From the NCBI GenBank assembly GCA_946902985.2, contig OX336391.1, positions 146,881,074-146,945,073 on the forward strand: 64,000 nt of DNA, read 5' to 3'. Made by a program: the position numbers and the translations under genes. Positions 32,691-44,995 of this stretch are shown here, piece by piece. Source of the DNA: Meconema thalassinum. Lineage: Eukaryota > Arthropoda > Insecta > Orthoptera > Tettigoniidae. Under the pieces are notes generated by a model, which saw nothing but the letters and a program-made list of their open reading frames with translations, did not search any database and had not been told where the DNA came from. Numbering within the stretch: the stretch's first letter is position 1; each line of letters opens with the position of its first letter.

Positions 32691-35600
32691 ATGCCCTTTA
32701 CAAGACAAACAACTAAAATGGAGGAGAAATTGGCAGCACTGCTAGAAAAGTTAAATGGCATGGAAACCAAGATGGAGGACGGCCAGAAGAATTTAACCAA
32801 GGACCTAACTGCCAAAATGGAAGACGGCCAGAAGAAGATGGAGGATGGCCAGAAGAAGTTAGCAGAGGACCTGACGGACAGCCAAAATAAGTTAGCAGAG
32901 GACCTAACTTCCAAGTTAGAAGAAGGCCAAAATAAGTTAGCGGAGGACCTGAAGCAGATGGAAGACAGCCAGAATAAGTTAGCAGAGGACCTAACCGCCA
33001 AATTTCTGGATGGCCAGAAAAATCTGGAAGAGTGTCTGCTGACGAAATTAGAGGAGAGCCAAAGGAAATTAGAACAGGGCCTACGTGAGGAAGTCGCGGC
33101 AGTGGAGGAGAAGTTCAACACCTTGCAAGTGGAAGTTGCCGAGCTGCGCCAACGCCCGCTGATGGGGGTGGAGGAGAAATTCAACACCTTGCAAGTGGAA
33201 GTTGCCGAGCTGTGCCAACGACCGCTGATGGGGGTGGAAGAGAGATTCAACGCTCTACAAAAGGAATTTGCTGAGCTGCGCCGACTCCCGCCGACAGGGA
33301 TGGAAGATAGATTCAAAGCCCTACAAGAGGAAGTCGCCGAGCTGCGCCGACGCCCGCCGACCGGGGTGGATGAGAGAGTCAAAGCCCTACAAGAGGAAGT
33401 TGCCGAGCTGCGCCAACGCCCGCCCACCGTTACACCGGGAATATCAGGAACGGGACATAGCAGAGTGACGCCCCCAACCTTCGACGGAAAGGTCCCGTGG
33501 AGCACCTACTTACGTCAGTTCGAGGCGGCCTGTTCCATAAATAACTGGAACAACACAGAAAAGGCTACAGCTCTCATTGTAGCGCTGAGAGGTGACGCCC
33601 TTAACGTCCTTCAGGCCATCCCGACTGGATCCCAGGACTACGCTTCACTGATCGCCCATATGGAGTCCCGATATGGAGATAGCCATCTTCAGCAGGCCTA
33701 CCAGATGCAGCTCCGGACCCGGGTACAGAAGAACGCGGAAACCCTGCAGGAGTTCGAGATGGACATCGCACGCCTCGTAAGGCTCGCCTACCCAACAGCG
33801 CCGGCCGACTTTCTGGAGCAGATAGCGACGCAGACTTTCACCGACGGGCTACGGGACTCGGACACTCAACAGGCGCTGCGACTCACGCGCAATAAGACCC
33901 TGGCAGATGCGCTGAGCCACGCACTTGAGTTCGAGACGGCAAAACAGGCATCCAGAATGCACGCGCGGGTGCGTCAAGTGGACGTCGACGAACCAGTAAA
34001 AACCAATGAGACCAAGCCCCTGGCCGACGAATTGATGGAGGCGCTAAGCCGTTTCTTCAAGAATCGCAGTACCACCAACAAAAAAGTAGCCGAAGGACAT
34101 CCGGAGAGGCGGCCCGGAAGAGGACTACCGACCTGCTGGACCTGCCGTAAGAGAGGCCACCTGAGCAAGGACTGCGGTGATCGCCGCCGCCAAGGGTTTC
34201 CGTCGGGACAGTCAGTCGTAGGGAAACCGCGCGGCCCAGGAAAGCAAGTATCAGCCAGCCTAGGGGGGCAAAGGTTGGCTTGTGACAGTCGTCAAGCCCC
34301 GGCAGTCCAAGTTCGTGTGACGCAGTTACGGAGGGATAATAGCAGCCTGATGGTCGACGGAGTCGTCAACGGAGAGAGCTGGCCCATGCTAATCGACACG
34401 GGAGCATCGAGGACCATCGTCAGTCCCACCGTGATCCCGAAGTGGAGAGTTCAACCCACACAAAGGAACCTCCAGCTAATAACCGCGACCGGAGAGACCG
34501 CACCGGTACATGGCGAAGCATCACTGGAGTTCGTCATTGGTCGACGGGCGATAAAGCATCCAGTGCTTGTGGCTGACGTATCAAATGAAGTGATCATCGG
34601 ACTGGACTTCCTGGACCAGAACAACATCATCTTGGATCTGAGTACCAACACTCTGCACTTCGGAGGTGAGGACCTTGCTTTGCAACCTGCGCACGAGTCC
34701 ATAACCGCACGACGAGTAAGGCTGAGAGAAGACGTCATCGTTCCCGCCAGGACGGAGGTCAGCGCTGCCGTAATTGTCGACGGAACTGCTGAGGGAGTGG
34801 CGGCTGTCATCGAGCCAAAATATGAGGACATCCAGACAAAAGGATTGCTAGTTGCCAAGACCCTCATCAACACGACGTCTCGGCCGTACGTCCGCCTGTC
34901 CAACCTGAACGACTACGACATTACGGTTCACCGGGACACCAACCTAGGAGTCTGCGAGCCCGTTACCTGGATTGCCCGCATCACCGACACGACGGACGGA
35001 CACCTGCAGACGGACAACCGAAGAAGACGCACACTGCCAGAAGAACTACAGAAGCTGTACCAAGGATCCCAGGACCATTTAGACGAGGGACAATCACGCC
35101 AACTTCAGGACCTGCTACGCGAATTCCAGGATGTCTTCTCCGTGGGGAGCAAAGACTTCGGCAGGACAAGCTTGGTCCAGCACAGAATCGACGTTGGGGA
35201 CAGCGCACCGATTAGGGCCCCATTCCGACGTGTCCCGCTCGCCAAGCAAGCCGAAGTCGACCGGATGGTAGAAGAGATGAAGGAGCAAGGGGTGATCGAG
35301 CCATCACATAGTCCTTGGAGTTCTCCGGTCATGCTTGTGAAGAAGAAGGACGGTTCCACCAGGTTCTGCGTGGACTACAGGCGGGTGAACGACGTCACGA
35401 AGAAGGACAGCTACCCTCTACCCCGGATCGACGACACGCTGGACACCATATCAGGGTCAAGATGGTTCTCCACCTTGGATTTGAAGAGTGGCTACTGGCA
35501 GGTGGAGGTCCAACCTAAGGACCGCGAGAAAACGGCGTTCTCTGTGGGCAGCGGGCTCTGGCAGTTCACCGTCATGCCATTCGGTCTATGCAACGCCCCT

Positions 35601-37853
35601 GCGACCTTCGAAAGACTAATGGAGTCCATTCTGAGGGGACTACACTGGAAGACCTGACTGGTCTACCTAGACGACGTCATCGTTCTGGGGAGACGCTTCG
35701 AGGAGCACTACAGCAACCTGAAGGAGATCTCGTTGAAGCTACGGGCTGCCCAGCTGAAGTTGAGCCCCAAGAAGTGTCAGCTCTTCCAAAAGCGGGTCCA
35801 GTACCTTGGGGATATCGTCTCCGAGGAAGGGGTGCGCACCGACCCAGAGAAGACCGCAGCTGTGAGGGGGTGGCCAGTTCCGAAGGACAAGTCCCAACTA
35901 CGAAGCTTCCTGGGACTCTGCACTTATTACCGTCGCTTCGTGAGGGGATTCGCCAACATCGCCAAACCTTTACATCGCCTGACTGAGGACCAACTCTTCA
36001 CGTGGACAGCAGAATGCCACAGTGCCTTCGAACAACTCAAGCAGGCTCTGTGCACCGCGCCTATTCTGGCCTACCCCAGACCTGGAACAAGGTTCATCGT
36101 CGATACCGATGCCAGCGACTTTGGCATAGGGGGGATCCTGTCGCAGGTAGTGGGCGGCGAGGAGAGAGTAGTGGCCTACTTCAGCAAGGCCTTGTCAAAG
36201 CCAGAAAGGAACTACTGCGTCACCAGGAAGGAGCTGCTCGCCACCGTGAAGACCATTGAACACTTCCACAATTACCTGTACGGGCAAGAATTTCTCATCA
36301 GGACCGACCATGCATCCCTGCGGTGGCTCCTGAACTTCAAGCAGCCCGAGGGGAAACTCGCGCGGTGGTTAGAGAGGCTTCAACAGTATAACTTTGAGAT
36401 TCAGCACAGGAAAGGCCAACTGCATTCTAACGCCGACGCCCTGTCACGAAGACCGTGCCCCGAAGACTGCACCTTCTGTGCCCGAAGGGAGGAGAACACC
36501 GGGATACAGTGCCGAAGGGCTACCGTGGAACTTCAAGGGAGCTGGAGCCGCAAATCTTTCACGCGGGCGCAAGCGGAAGATGATGACCTGGGACTGATAG
36601 CCGAATGGAAGAGGGCCTGTGTCCCCAGACCCGGGTGGAACATTGTGAGTGACTGCAGCCCAAAGTTTAAGTCCTACTGGGCACAGTGGGACTCGCTGAT
36701 GGTAAGGGATGGCCTCATCTGCAGTACCTGGGAGAGCACCGACGGGAAGACATCTCGGGAACAAGTCGTCGTTCCAAAGGCTATGACGGAGGAAGTCCTG
36801 AAGGAAGTTCATGGAGGATCATCTGGTGGACACCTAGGGATAAAGAAGACCCTGGAAAAACTGAGAGAGCGGTTCTACTGGATCGGATGCCGAACAGACG
36901 TGGAGAACCACTGCGCGAGGTGCCACGATTGCGCAGCCAGCAAGGGCCCAGGACGAAGACGACGGGGTCCACTGAAGACCTACAACGTGGGCGGCCCCAT
37001 GGAGAGAGTGGCCATCGATGTTGCTGGGCCATTCCCGTTAAGCGAGGCAGGGAACCGCTACATATTAGTCGTCAGCGACTATTTTACCAAATGGCCGGAG
37101 GCGTATGCGCTCCCTAACCAAGAAGCCGCGACGATCGCAGAGACCCTGGTGAAGGAATTCGTCAGCCGGTACGGAGTACCCCTGGAGCTGCACTCCGATC
37201 AAGGGAGGAACTTCGAGTCGCAGGTGTTCCAGAACCTATGCCAGCTGCTGGGGATCCGGAAGACAAGGACAACGCCGCTACACCCTCAGTCCGACGGGAT
37301 GGTAGAGCGATTCAATCGCACCGTCGAGAACCATCTCCGAATAGTCGTCAGCGAGCACCAGAGGGATTGGGACAAGCATCTTCCACTATTTCTCCTGGCC
37401 TACCGCGCCGCCGTGCATGAAGCCACCGGGTGCACACCAGCCCGGGCCATGTTTGGGAGGGAGCTCCGTCTACCTGTCGATCTTGCCTTCGGCCGACCTG
37501 GGAATGATCCGATCCCGGTAAGCCAGTATTGTCAAGAACTGGTCGACCAACTGGAGGACGTGCACGCGTTCGCGAGGAGGAAACTGCGGATTGAGACCGA
37601 CCGAATGAAGACCCGATACGACCAGCAGACGGATGCCGGCGGATTCCACGAGGACGACCTGGTCTGGCTCTTCAACCCATTACGGAAGAAAGGCCTGTCA
37701 CCCAAACTGCAGAAGTCCTGGGAGGGCCCGTACCGAGTCGTGAAACGGATCAACGATGTCGTCTACAGGATCCAGCGGAGCCCGAGGGCGAAGATGAAGA
37801 TCATGCATCGAGATCGCCTGGCAGCCTACGGAGGGACACAGACGGACCAATGA
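32691..37853 (+). pseudogene. gag-pol: Gag-Pol polyprotein of retrotransposon 1, one in-frame stop
   Basis: One register runs from the ATG at 32691 to 37853, broken only by TGA at 35655-35657 (codon 989). Gag starts with coiled-coil repeats (KKLAEDLT type), then five 22-residue repeats at 33102-33431, a capsid-like region, and a CCHC zinc knuckle at residues 482-495. Protease has LIDTGAS with D569. RT follows; the stop lies four codons before its YLDD box. RNase H has DTDASDFG and RTDHASL. Integrase has an HHCC zinc domain ending CARCHDC, a DDE core (AIDVAG, HSDQGR, DGMVERF) and a GPYRVV C-terminal module. No chromodomain or frameshift site is present. Only the stop prevents a complete product. 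Confidence 0.93.
33102..33431 (+). repeat. 66-bp tandem repeat in gag
   Basis: Five in-frame units of 22 residues (EEKFNTLQVEVAELRQRPLMG pattern) have period 66 bp. The unit has heptad-like leucine spacing, suggesting a coiled-coil multimerisation region lengthened by tandem duplication. Confidence 0.9.
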
Positions 37854-37877
37854 TTGATCGGGACGATCAGCCTTTTT

Positions 37878-37890
37878 AGGAAGGGGGTGG
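37878..37890 (+). promoter_or_regulatory. Polypurine tract of retrotransposon 1
   Basis: AGGAAGGGGGTGG lies directly before the 3' LTR. Polypurine tracts in this position prime plus-strand DNA synthesis in LTR elements. Confidence 0.85.
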
Positions 37891-38568
37891 TGTTACGGCT
37901 GAGTTCGTTTCATCGCTCGCCGCATGAGTCAAAACTGCCCCAGGGCTGGACTGCTCTCCCTCAGTGTATTGCATGCGCGTTACGCAACGGACTGCGAAGT
38001 GAAAGGGATGGTCCAGAATCTTCGTGACACCACCAGCGAAGGAAATGTCGAGAAGCCGTGTGTCCTGGACGATTCTAGAATTTATTGAGTCACCAGCCTG
38101 CTATATAAGCGGCTTCAACAGTGAGGGGACCGAGTTTTCTGTTGTTGTGTTTTACGAGCTAGTGTGAGCGATTATCGTGAGCGACAGAAGTGTGGTGACG
38201 AAGTGCTGTGCGAGTTACGAAATCCTGTGACATTGTTTCTCCCAGCTTGTGAACAGCGTACATCAAGTGCTCGTAAGTAACTGTATTTATTGTACCTGAG
38301 GAAGAGGGGCAGGTAGCTTCTGCCAAGGCCACCGGACTCATTAGGACGGATTAACTTCTGTGGTCTGTTGCAAGTGAAAGGGGCCAAGAGCGCATAAGGA
38401 AGAGACTTGAGGGAACTGGAGAAGGCTCCTAATTGCTTGTATTTGCTGATTAGTGTAATTTTCTGGCCACAATAAAGTTAATTATTTCTTTAAGCAGTAA
38501 ATGGTGTTGTGCTTCCTACCCACCGTAATCCAGTTAACAAAAGTGCCACTAGGGGGTGGCACGTAACA
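37891..38568 (+). repeat. 3' LTR of retrotransposon 1
   Basis: This 678-bp LTR is collinear with 31912-32591. It has the same TATA-like and AATAAA motifs and ends CGTAACA. Confidence 0.95.
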
Positions 38569-39481
38569 ATAGCTTTAAACTGCCTGTTCATTTAACACAA
38601 GATAATATAGGTTGCAGCACTATTTTCACTGCCAGCTGGATCGCATCCCTCCTGGCTGCTTTAACCTGCCTGCCCATTCAACACACACACGCGTACAGGA
38701 TCTTTTCACAGTAGCGCTTCATTCGTATTTACGTCTTTTCCAGAACTAGCACTGACGTTATTTCATTTCTTACTGTCGTCTATTTGAGTTTTTGGACTTT
38801 GCTACACCCATAAAATATTAAACAATAGACAAATCATTTTCTAAATGAAACATTGTGTTAACCTGAAGTAAGTTATCGCTTTTGTTAAATTGGTATTCAT
38901 TCAATGTCATTTAAAATAGAATTGCATAATGATTTTAATACATTTGTAATCCGAGTCACATTTATAATTATACTGTATTTGTTTTTTCCATTGCTTTATT
39001 TTTAGACACCATATACTTTGAGCTAACCTCTTTACTTTCCACTACGTCGCGTTACTTGAAGCCGTTTGATTAGAATGGCTTATGGATCTTTAAGCATACA
39101 GTCTCTTTATTAATTATACTCGGATTGGTGAAGTATTGATATTCCATATCTGCCATTTCAAACTTTTGACCTATCTTACGAAATACTTTAGGGGCTAAAG
39201 AAGAAGCCCAATGTGTTCTCAATCAATGCATCTCATTTGGCATTATACTGGGATTATACGTTGCACAGACCAAGGATCATTTGGGGCGCACTGGTCGGTG
39301 GGTTGGTGGGATCCGGTTCTCGAGCGCGATTTGTGGTGGAAGCCCTTGGAAACCATGCACCGCTGGTCTATTTATTTAACTTCTCATCTGACAGTGTTTG
39401 TGATATTATGATGCATTTATTCCAAATGCACTTTCGTGCGCAATTATACTATTAATTAATTTACTTTAACAAGATGAGATA
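38569..39481. other. Unassigned stretch
   Basis: AT-rich sequence with no recognisable gene. Overlapping 66- and 80-codon frames near 39211-39455 have no domain. Confidence 0.5.
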
Positions 39482-39982
39482 GATTAGTTGGTTCCTCTGT
39501 TTAGGGGCTGCGACATCGCGGTCATGCAGCCCCGTGTACATTGGATGTGTGTAGAATCTGCCTGATAACCGGTGTTAATTGTGATGGCTGTATTATTGTG
39601 TGGCATATGTAATTCAGGTAAGGACTACAGACAGTCGGTTTTAAATAGTTCCTACTTTTTCTACCAAATGCTACCGTCAACGACACCTAGCTGCAAACTT
39701 GGCTAATAGATACTCCCGCAACCAGACGGTAACCGTTGGAACATAATAGCGTTAATCAAATTTTACTTTCACACGAGTGTAGTTAGTGGAACGTTCTTTT
39801 TCATCACATAAATCTATGTCGTATGACATGGGCCCACCGGCTTTACTTCCCCTCCGAAGGAAGGCATACTGAGGGATTTTTAACGCTCTTCAAAACTCCG
39901 ATGACTTCGGCCGGGTTTGAACCCGCGACCTTGGGCATAGAAGCTCAGCATGCTACCAAATACGCCACCAAAGCCACCCAAT
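39482..39982 (-). repeat. SINE5-type repeat, long copy with 8-bp target duplication
   Basis: On the minus strand the head is a tRNA-like GGTGGCTTTGGTGGCG with the B-box GGTTCAAACCC. The body runs through AGAGCGTTAAAAATCCCTCAG and CTTCCTTCGGAGGGGAAG to the GCAGCCCCTAAACAGAGG end. ATGAGATA occurs at 39474-39481 and 39983-39990. Its 3' half differs from the 45- and 60-kb copies, so it represents a subfamily. Confidence 0.75.
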
Positions 39983-40257
39983 ATGAGATAAAAAGCATGT
40001 AAATACAGCAATACGATTCCCTAAAGTAATATGCGGACTACACACTGCGTTATGTACATGAATAAGCCATTTCTCATTAATCACTCCATTTGTGCGGGGT
40101 TATAAATCGTAAGTATATTTGACTCCAGAATGATGATTTTATATTCCAAATATTAATAATTTAAATATTGTTTCCTTTCAAAAAAGGTAGATGCAACAAT
40201 TTAAAAATGAAAAAGAACTATGTGATCAAGAGTCTAAATTACACCCATTACAAAAAT
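39983..40257. other. Unassigned stretch
   Basis: AT-rich; no gene or repeat recognised. Confidence 0.5.
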
Positions 40258-41640
40258 AACAAGAAGTTCCGTGACGAACTAAAGAGCCTACTTTTCATGC
40301 CAATGATTATTCTCCAGTATATGAACCTATCTAGAATAATGACGAAATTAAGTTGGTAATATCGAAATGTCTAATTATTTCGAAATATTCCTGGTATAAT
40401 GTAGCCAAATAGAGCACTACAGTTGGCAGCCCTGGTGACTGAATATATTGTTAGTTCTATCTCTTAAGGTACAGAATACAAAATTGGTTGAAGTCCAATG
40501 GACATTACATGCACCTAGACATTGGATCTATCAGCCTGCGTAAAAGCATGTTGGCAACAATGTCATGAGTGTGCTGGTTAGAAATAATCGGAAATATTAT
40601 GATATCTTGTTGTGACAATTTTGGATGAAATCCATTTGTTAGTATAGAAGTTACATGTATTTTAAAATTGGTCCTATCAGCAGGCATAGAATCATATTGG
40701 CAGCACTGACTTATATTAATTATTCCAAATTAATCTAGAATGTCAGCTGCTATACGTGTGCAAAGTCATATAGGGCTGTTGGCTTGCATACTTTCTGATA
40801 TATTGATATTAGGGTAAAAAATATAGACAGCATTTATTAACAGTTTCAGCCCTGATTGCTCTTAAGAATACTTATAGTCATATCTGGTATGTTACACCTA
40901 GCACATACGAAATTTGGTTGAAATGCAACTGATAGTATAGACGTTACATGTATTTAAAAATTGGTCCTATCAGCAGGCTTAGAATCATGTTGGTAGAACT
41001 GAAGTATATAAGTTACTCCAAAATTAATCTAAAATGTCAGGTACTATACGTGTGCATAGTTTAAAGCTATCGGCTTGCATACTTTCCGATATATTGGTAT
41101 TTGGATAAAAGAATAGAGAGATCAACTATTAACAGTTGGCAACCCTGGTGGCTCTTAAGAACACGCTCAGTCATATCTGTTTATATAGACATATTACATA
41201 CAAAATTTGGTTGAAATCCAATTGATAGTGTAGAAGTTATAGGCATTTAAAAATTGGACCTATCAGAAGGCTTATAATTAGTTTGGCAGCACTTTCATGT
41301 ATGGCCTCCTGGAAATTAAACGGAAATAGTGTTATCTACATGTGTGCCATTTTGGAATAGCTCCCATGCATACCTTCCAAGATATCCAGTATGGAGCTCA
41401 AATTTCTAGTGCGTTTTTCAGCAGTTGGTAGCACTGACATCATTTTCAAATATGGACGTGAGATATTCCGGTATACATCTTTACTCATACTAAGTTTGGT
41501 TTCGATTGCTGCATCCGTTTAGGAGTTGATAGAGGGGGACACACACACAGCCAGACAGACAGACACACATTTTCCCGGATCGACCTCATAAGTCTACTTT
41601 TTCCTCATTTTTGCAAAATGTGAAAAGTAGGCTAAAAAAT
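40258..41640. repeat. Family A repeat, standalone complete copy
   Basis: It matches 6582-7975 end to end in the same orientation, from AACAAGAAGTTCC to GAAAAGTAGGCT. It defines family A as a ~1.4-kb unit with short inverted AGCCTACTTTTCA ends and internal ~350-bp monomers. No protein is encoded. Confidence 0.8.
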
Positions 41641-41863
41641 AAAGACTATCAGGAAAGTACTGTAATTGTGAGAATATGTCCTTGAGAAATGTGCATATAC
41701 AGCCCTTTTTGTTATTGATGCATTCTCTACTTCGTTATTGTACTCCACAGTACCTTTCGCCTAGATTTACAGTGCGTTAATATTACACTTGATTAACTTC
41801 AGAGTCCAGGAGGACTATGTTTTAAACTCACTTAGGGGCAAAGTGAATATACCTTGCGTAATA
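41641..41863. other. Unassigned spacer
   Basis: Nothing recognised between the family A repeat and the Tc1-like transposon. Confidence 0.5.
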
Positions 41864-41865
41864 TA

Positions 41866-43330
41866 CACACATCAAAAAAAGTTTTGCATCACCTCGGTTC
41901 CAAGAGTTCCGGAACCGTTAAATACAAAGGGAATAGAGATCAACACAAACAACATTTCAGCTCGTTTTATTGCTCATGAGACCCACACATTGCATGTTGT
42001 ACCATCATACAGCTAGACTTTCAGCATTTGTGGTCCAGATTGCAGTACACACCACTACCTCTAATACCCAGTAGCACGTCCTCTTGCATTGATGCATGCC
42101 TGTATTCGCCGTGGCATACTATCCACAAGTTCATCAAGACACTGTTGGTCCAAATTGTCCCACTCCTCAACGACAATTCGGCGTAAATCTCTCAGAGTGG
42201 TTGGTGGGTCAAGACGTCCATAAACAGCCCTTTTCAACATATCCCAGGCATGTTCGATAGGGTTCATGTCTGGCGAACATGCTGGCCACTGTAGTCGAGC
42301 GATGTCGTTATCTTGAAGGAACGCATTCACAAGATGTGCACGATGAGGTCGAGAATTGTCGTCCATGAAGACAAATGCCTCTCCAATATTCTGCCGATAT
42401 GGTTGCACTATGGGTCGGAGGATGTCATTCAGGTATCGTAAAGCCGTTTCGGAGCCTTCCATGACCACCAGTGGCGTACGTCGGCCCCACATAATGCCAC
42501 CCCAAAACATCAGGGAACCACCACCTTGCTGCACTCGCTGGACAGTGTGTCTAAGACGTTCAGCCTGACCAGGGTGCCTCCAAACACGTCTCCGACGATT
42601 GTCTGGTTGAAGGCATATGCGACACTCATCGGTGAAGAGAACGTGATGCCAATTCCGTGGGGTCCATTCAGCATGTTGTTGGGCCCATCTGTACCGCACT
42701 GCATGGTGTCGGGGTTGCAAAGCTGGACCTCGCCATGGACGTCGGGAGTGAAGTTGCGCATCATGCAGCCTATTGCGCACAGTTTGAGTTGAAACACGAC
42801 GTCCTGTGGCTGAACGAAACGCATTATTCAACATGGTGGCATTGCTGTCAGGGTTCCTCCGAGCGGCAATCCGTAAGTAGCGGTCATCCACTACAGTAGT
42901 AGCCCTTGGGTGGCCTGAGCGAGGCCTGTCATCGACAGTTCCTGTATCTCTGTACCTCCTCCATGTCCGAACAACATCGCTTTGGTTCACTCTGAGACGC
43001 CTGGAAACTTCCCTTGTTGAGAGCCCTTCTTGACACAAAGTAACAATGCGGACGCGATCGAACTGCGGTATTGACCTTCTAGGCATGGTAGAACTACAGA
43101 CAACATGAGCAGCGTACCTTCGTCCTGGTGGAATGACTGGAACTGATCGGCTGTCGTACCCCCTCCGTCTAATAGGCCCTGCTCATGCATGGTTGTTTAC
43201 ATCTTTGAGCAGTTTTAGTGACATCTATGAACAGTCAAAGGGACTGTATCTTGGATACAATATACACAGTCAACGTCTATATGCCGGAGATCTGGGAACC
43301 GAGGTGATGCAAAACTTTTTTTGATGTGTG
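41866..43330 (-). mobile_element. Complete Tc1-like transposon, copy B
   Basis: It has the same termini as copy A (CACACATCAAAAAAAG inward from each side) and is flanked by TA at 41864-41865 and 43331-43332. It is 1465 bp, in reverse orientation to copy A and about 30 kb away. Near identity with copy A implies recent transposition of one lineage. Confidence 0.95.
42061..43086 (-). CDS. Tc1-like DD34E transposase, copy B
   Basis: This 341-residue frame is free of stops. The catalytic residues D153, D243 and E278 are all present with 34-residue spacing, and the helix-turn-helix and GRPR-like regions match copy A. It differs at residues 11 (R for P), 102 (T for S), 130 (V for A), 175 (A for S) and 199 (M for K). 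None of these touches the triad. The reading frame looks functional; which copy is closer to the active consensus cannot be told from two sequences. Confidence 0.95.
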   Translation of the reverse strand: MPRRSIPQFDRVRIVTLCQEGLSTREVSRRLRVNQSDVVRTWRRYRDTGTVDDRPRSGHPRATTVVDDRYLRIAARRNPDSNATMLNNAFRSATGRRVSTQTVRNRLHDAQLHSRRPWRGPALQPRHHAVRYRWAQQHAEWTPRNWHHVLFTDECRICLQPDNRRRRVWRHPGQAERLRHTVQRVQQGGGSLMFWGGIMWGRRTPLVVMEGSETALRYLNDILRPIVQPYRQNIGEAFVFMDDNSRPHRAHLVNAFLQDNDIARLQWPACSPDMNPIEHAWDMLKRAVYGRLDPPTTLRDLRRIVVEEWDNLDQQCLDELVDSMPRRIQACINARGRATGY

Positions 43331-43332
43331 TA

Positions 43333-43978
43333 TAAAAAGAGAACGCTAAGAAATAGCAAACTTTTGATGGCATATACGTGGTTTAATATTACATTTTCTA
43401 TCCGAAAGGTATCTCCAACGGTTAGCGAATAAAACCTAAATTTGTACTATAAAACACGGTCAACGCCGAGCGGTGTAGTTGGACAAAAAGTTCCATCCTT
43501 ATTCTCCCTCTGCGCGGCACCTCGCCTATCCCCTGTTTTAACTGTCACCTTCACATTTTAATTTATTTATGACGCGTAGCGAAGCACGGGTACTTCAGCC
43601 AGTCTATACATATAAAATACAATTTTTACAACTAAATTATACATATTGACCAAAAGGAACAATGGTAAATAAAATTAAAAAGAATGTCCAAGTTGGTGAA
43701 AATGGCCTATGTCAGTGACTTCCTGTCAAGCACGGTTGTTGGAGAAGATGATGCGTTGGTATGCTGGCTCTTTAATGTGAAGTTTGCCTTCAGAGATGAC
43801 GCACCATGATGGAGGGAGTCAAACACGAGTGGCAACTGTGGTAAAGGAATAAACTTATACGGTTAAATAAGGAATCTATAGCTCGGAAATTTCGGCAATA
43901 TATTTGGCGAGGTAACATATTTACTTGATTAAAGGAACATGACAGTAGGTTAACGTCCGAGCGAGAAAAGCCATCGCA
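43333..43978. other. Unassigned stretch with a possible Helitron-like 3' end
   Basis: At 43566-43604 the string GCGTAGCGAAGCACGGGTAC followed by TTCAGCCAGTC resembles Helitron 3' ends in insects, which carry a short GC-rich hairpin near a CTRR terminus. The terminal CTRR is not convincing, so this is only a note. No gene is seen. Confidence 0.4.
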
Positions 43979-44995
43979 TTAATAACCAGTATAATCACCA
44001 GACTGTTGAATGAAGGCATGCAAACATGCATGCATTGTGTCATACAGGTGCCGGATGTCAGATTGTGGGATGGAGCTCCATGCCTGTTGCACTTGGTCGG
44101 TTATTATAGGGACGGATAATGTCAGTTGTGGATGACGCTGGAGTTGTCGTCCACTAATGTCCCATACGTGCTCGATTGGGAACAGATCGGGGAATCGAGC
44201 GGGCCAAAGCAGCATGTCAACACTCTGTAGAGCATGTTGGGTTACAACAGTGGCATGGAGGCGTGCATTATCCTGTTGGAAACGCCCCCGGGAATGCTGT
44301 TCATGAATGGCAGCTTAACAGGTCGAATCACCAGACGGACGTACACATCTGCAGTCAGGGTGCGTGGGATAACCACGAGAGTGCTCCTGCTGCCATAGGA
44401 AATTGCTCCCCAGACTAGAACGCCTGGTGTACAGTAGGTCCAGTGTGTCGACGCCGCAGACAGGTGGAATGCAGGTGCTCACCTGGCCTCCTTCTAACCA
44501 ACACACGGCCATCATTGGCACCAAGGCAGAAGCGGCTTTCATCGGAAAAGGCGACGGACCTCCACTCCATCCTGCAATGAGCTCTCGCTTGACACCACTG
44601 AAGTCAAAGACGGCGGTGTTTTAGGGTGAGTGGAATGCACGCCGCAGGGCGTCTGGCTTGGAGCTGCCCTCCAATTAACCGATTTCGAACAGTTCTTTGT
44701 GTCACTGTGGTGTTAACTCCCACTCGAATGGCTGCTGCAGACGCCATCTGATGCTCCAAAGTCATATGCCGAATACGGCAGTCCTCCCTCTCGGTGATGC
44801 CACGGTGACGTCCGGAGCCCGGTCTTGTTGTGACACCTTACTGTGACCACTGCTGCCAGTGCGGATGCACTGTGGGGACATTCTTTCCAAGTCGTTCTGC
44901 AATAGCACTATTACATGACCTCGTTGAAACGCTGTGAGCTGTTGATACTGGCCTCTTCGTCGTCGTAAAGGCATTCTCGACCCACTCACAGTCAC
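43979..44995 (-). pseudogene. Decayed Tc1-like transposase of a third type
   Basis: The N-terminal piece at 44762-44995 reads MPLRRRRGQYQQLTAFQRG, the start of a known insect Tc1-like group. The C-terminal piece at 43979-44215 carries FPDLFPIEHVWD (the E of the triad region) and ends SGDYTGY. Between them the register changes several times, with only fragments such as VVPMMAV-like and VLVWGA-like blocks. No terminal repeats or TA pair could be identified. It is inactive. Confidence 0.8.

Larger units (their letters stand above)
31912..38568 (+). mobile_element. LTR retrotransposon 1, full-length Ty3/gypsy element
   Basis: LTRs at 31912-32591 and 37891-38568 begin TGTTACG and end CGTAACA. The interior holds one gag-pol register in gag, protease, RT, RNase H, integrase order, which is diagnostic of Ty3/gypsy (Metaviridae). 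The LTRs differ by five substitutions and one 2-bp indel, so the insertion is recent. The flanks TTAG (31908-31911) and ATAG (38569-38572) are an imperfect 4-bp match for a target duplication. There is no envelope frame. One internal stop breaks gag-pol. It is GC-richer than its surroundings. Confidence 0.95.

Noticed and set aside
33268..37753. Overlapping frames inside gag-pol of LTR element 1, including 132- and 150-residue ones
   Set aside because: GC-rich coding sequence produces long shadow frames; the main register carries all recognised motifs.
37854..37890. Possible envelope gene in LTR element 1
   Set aside because: Only 37 bases separate the pol stop from the 3' LTR, so no env can fit.
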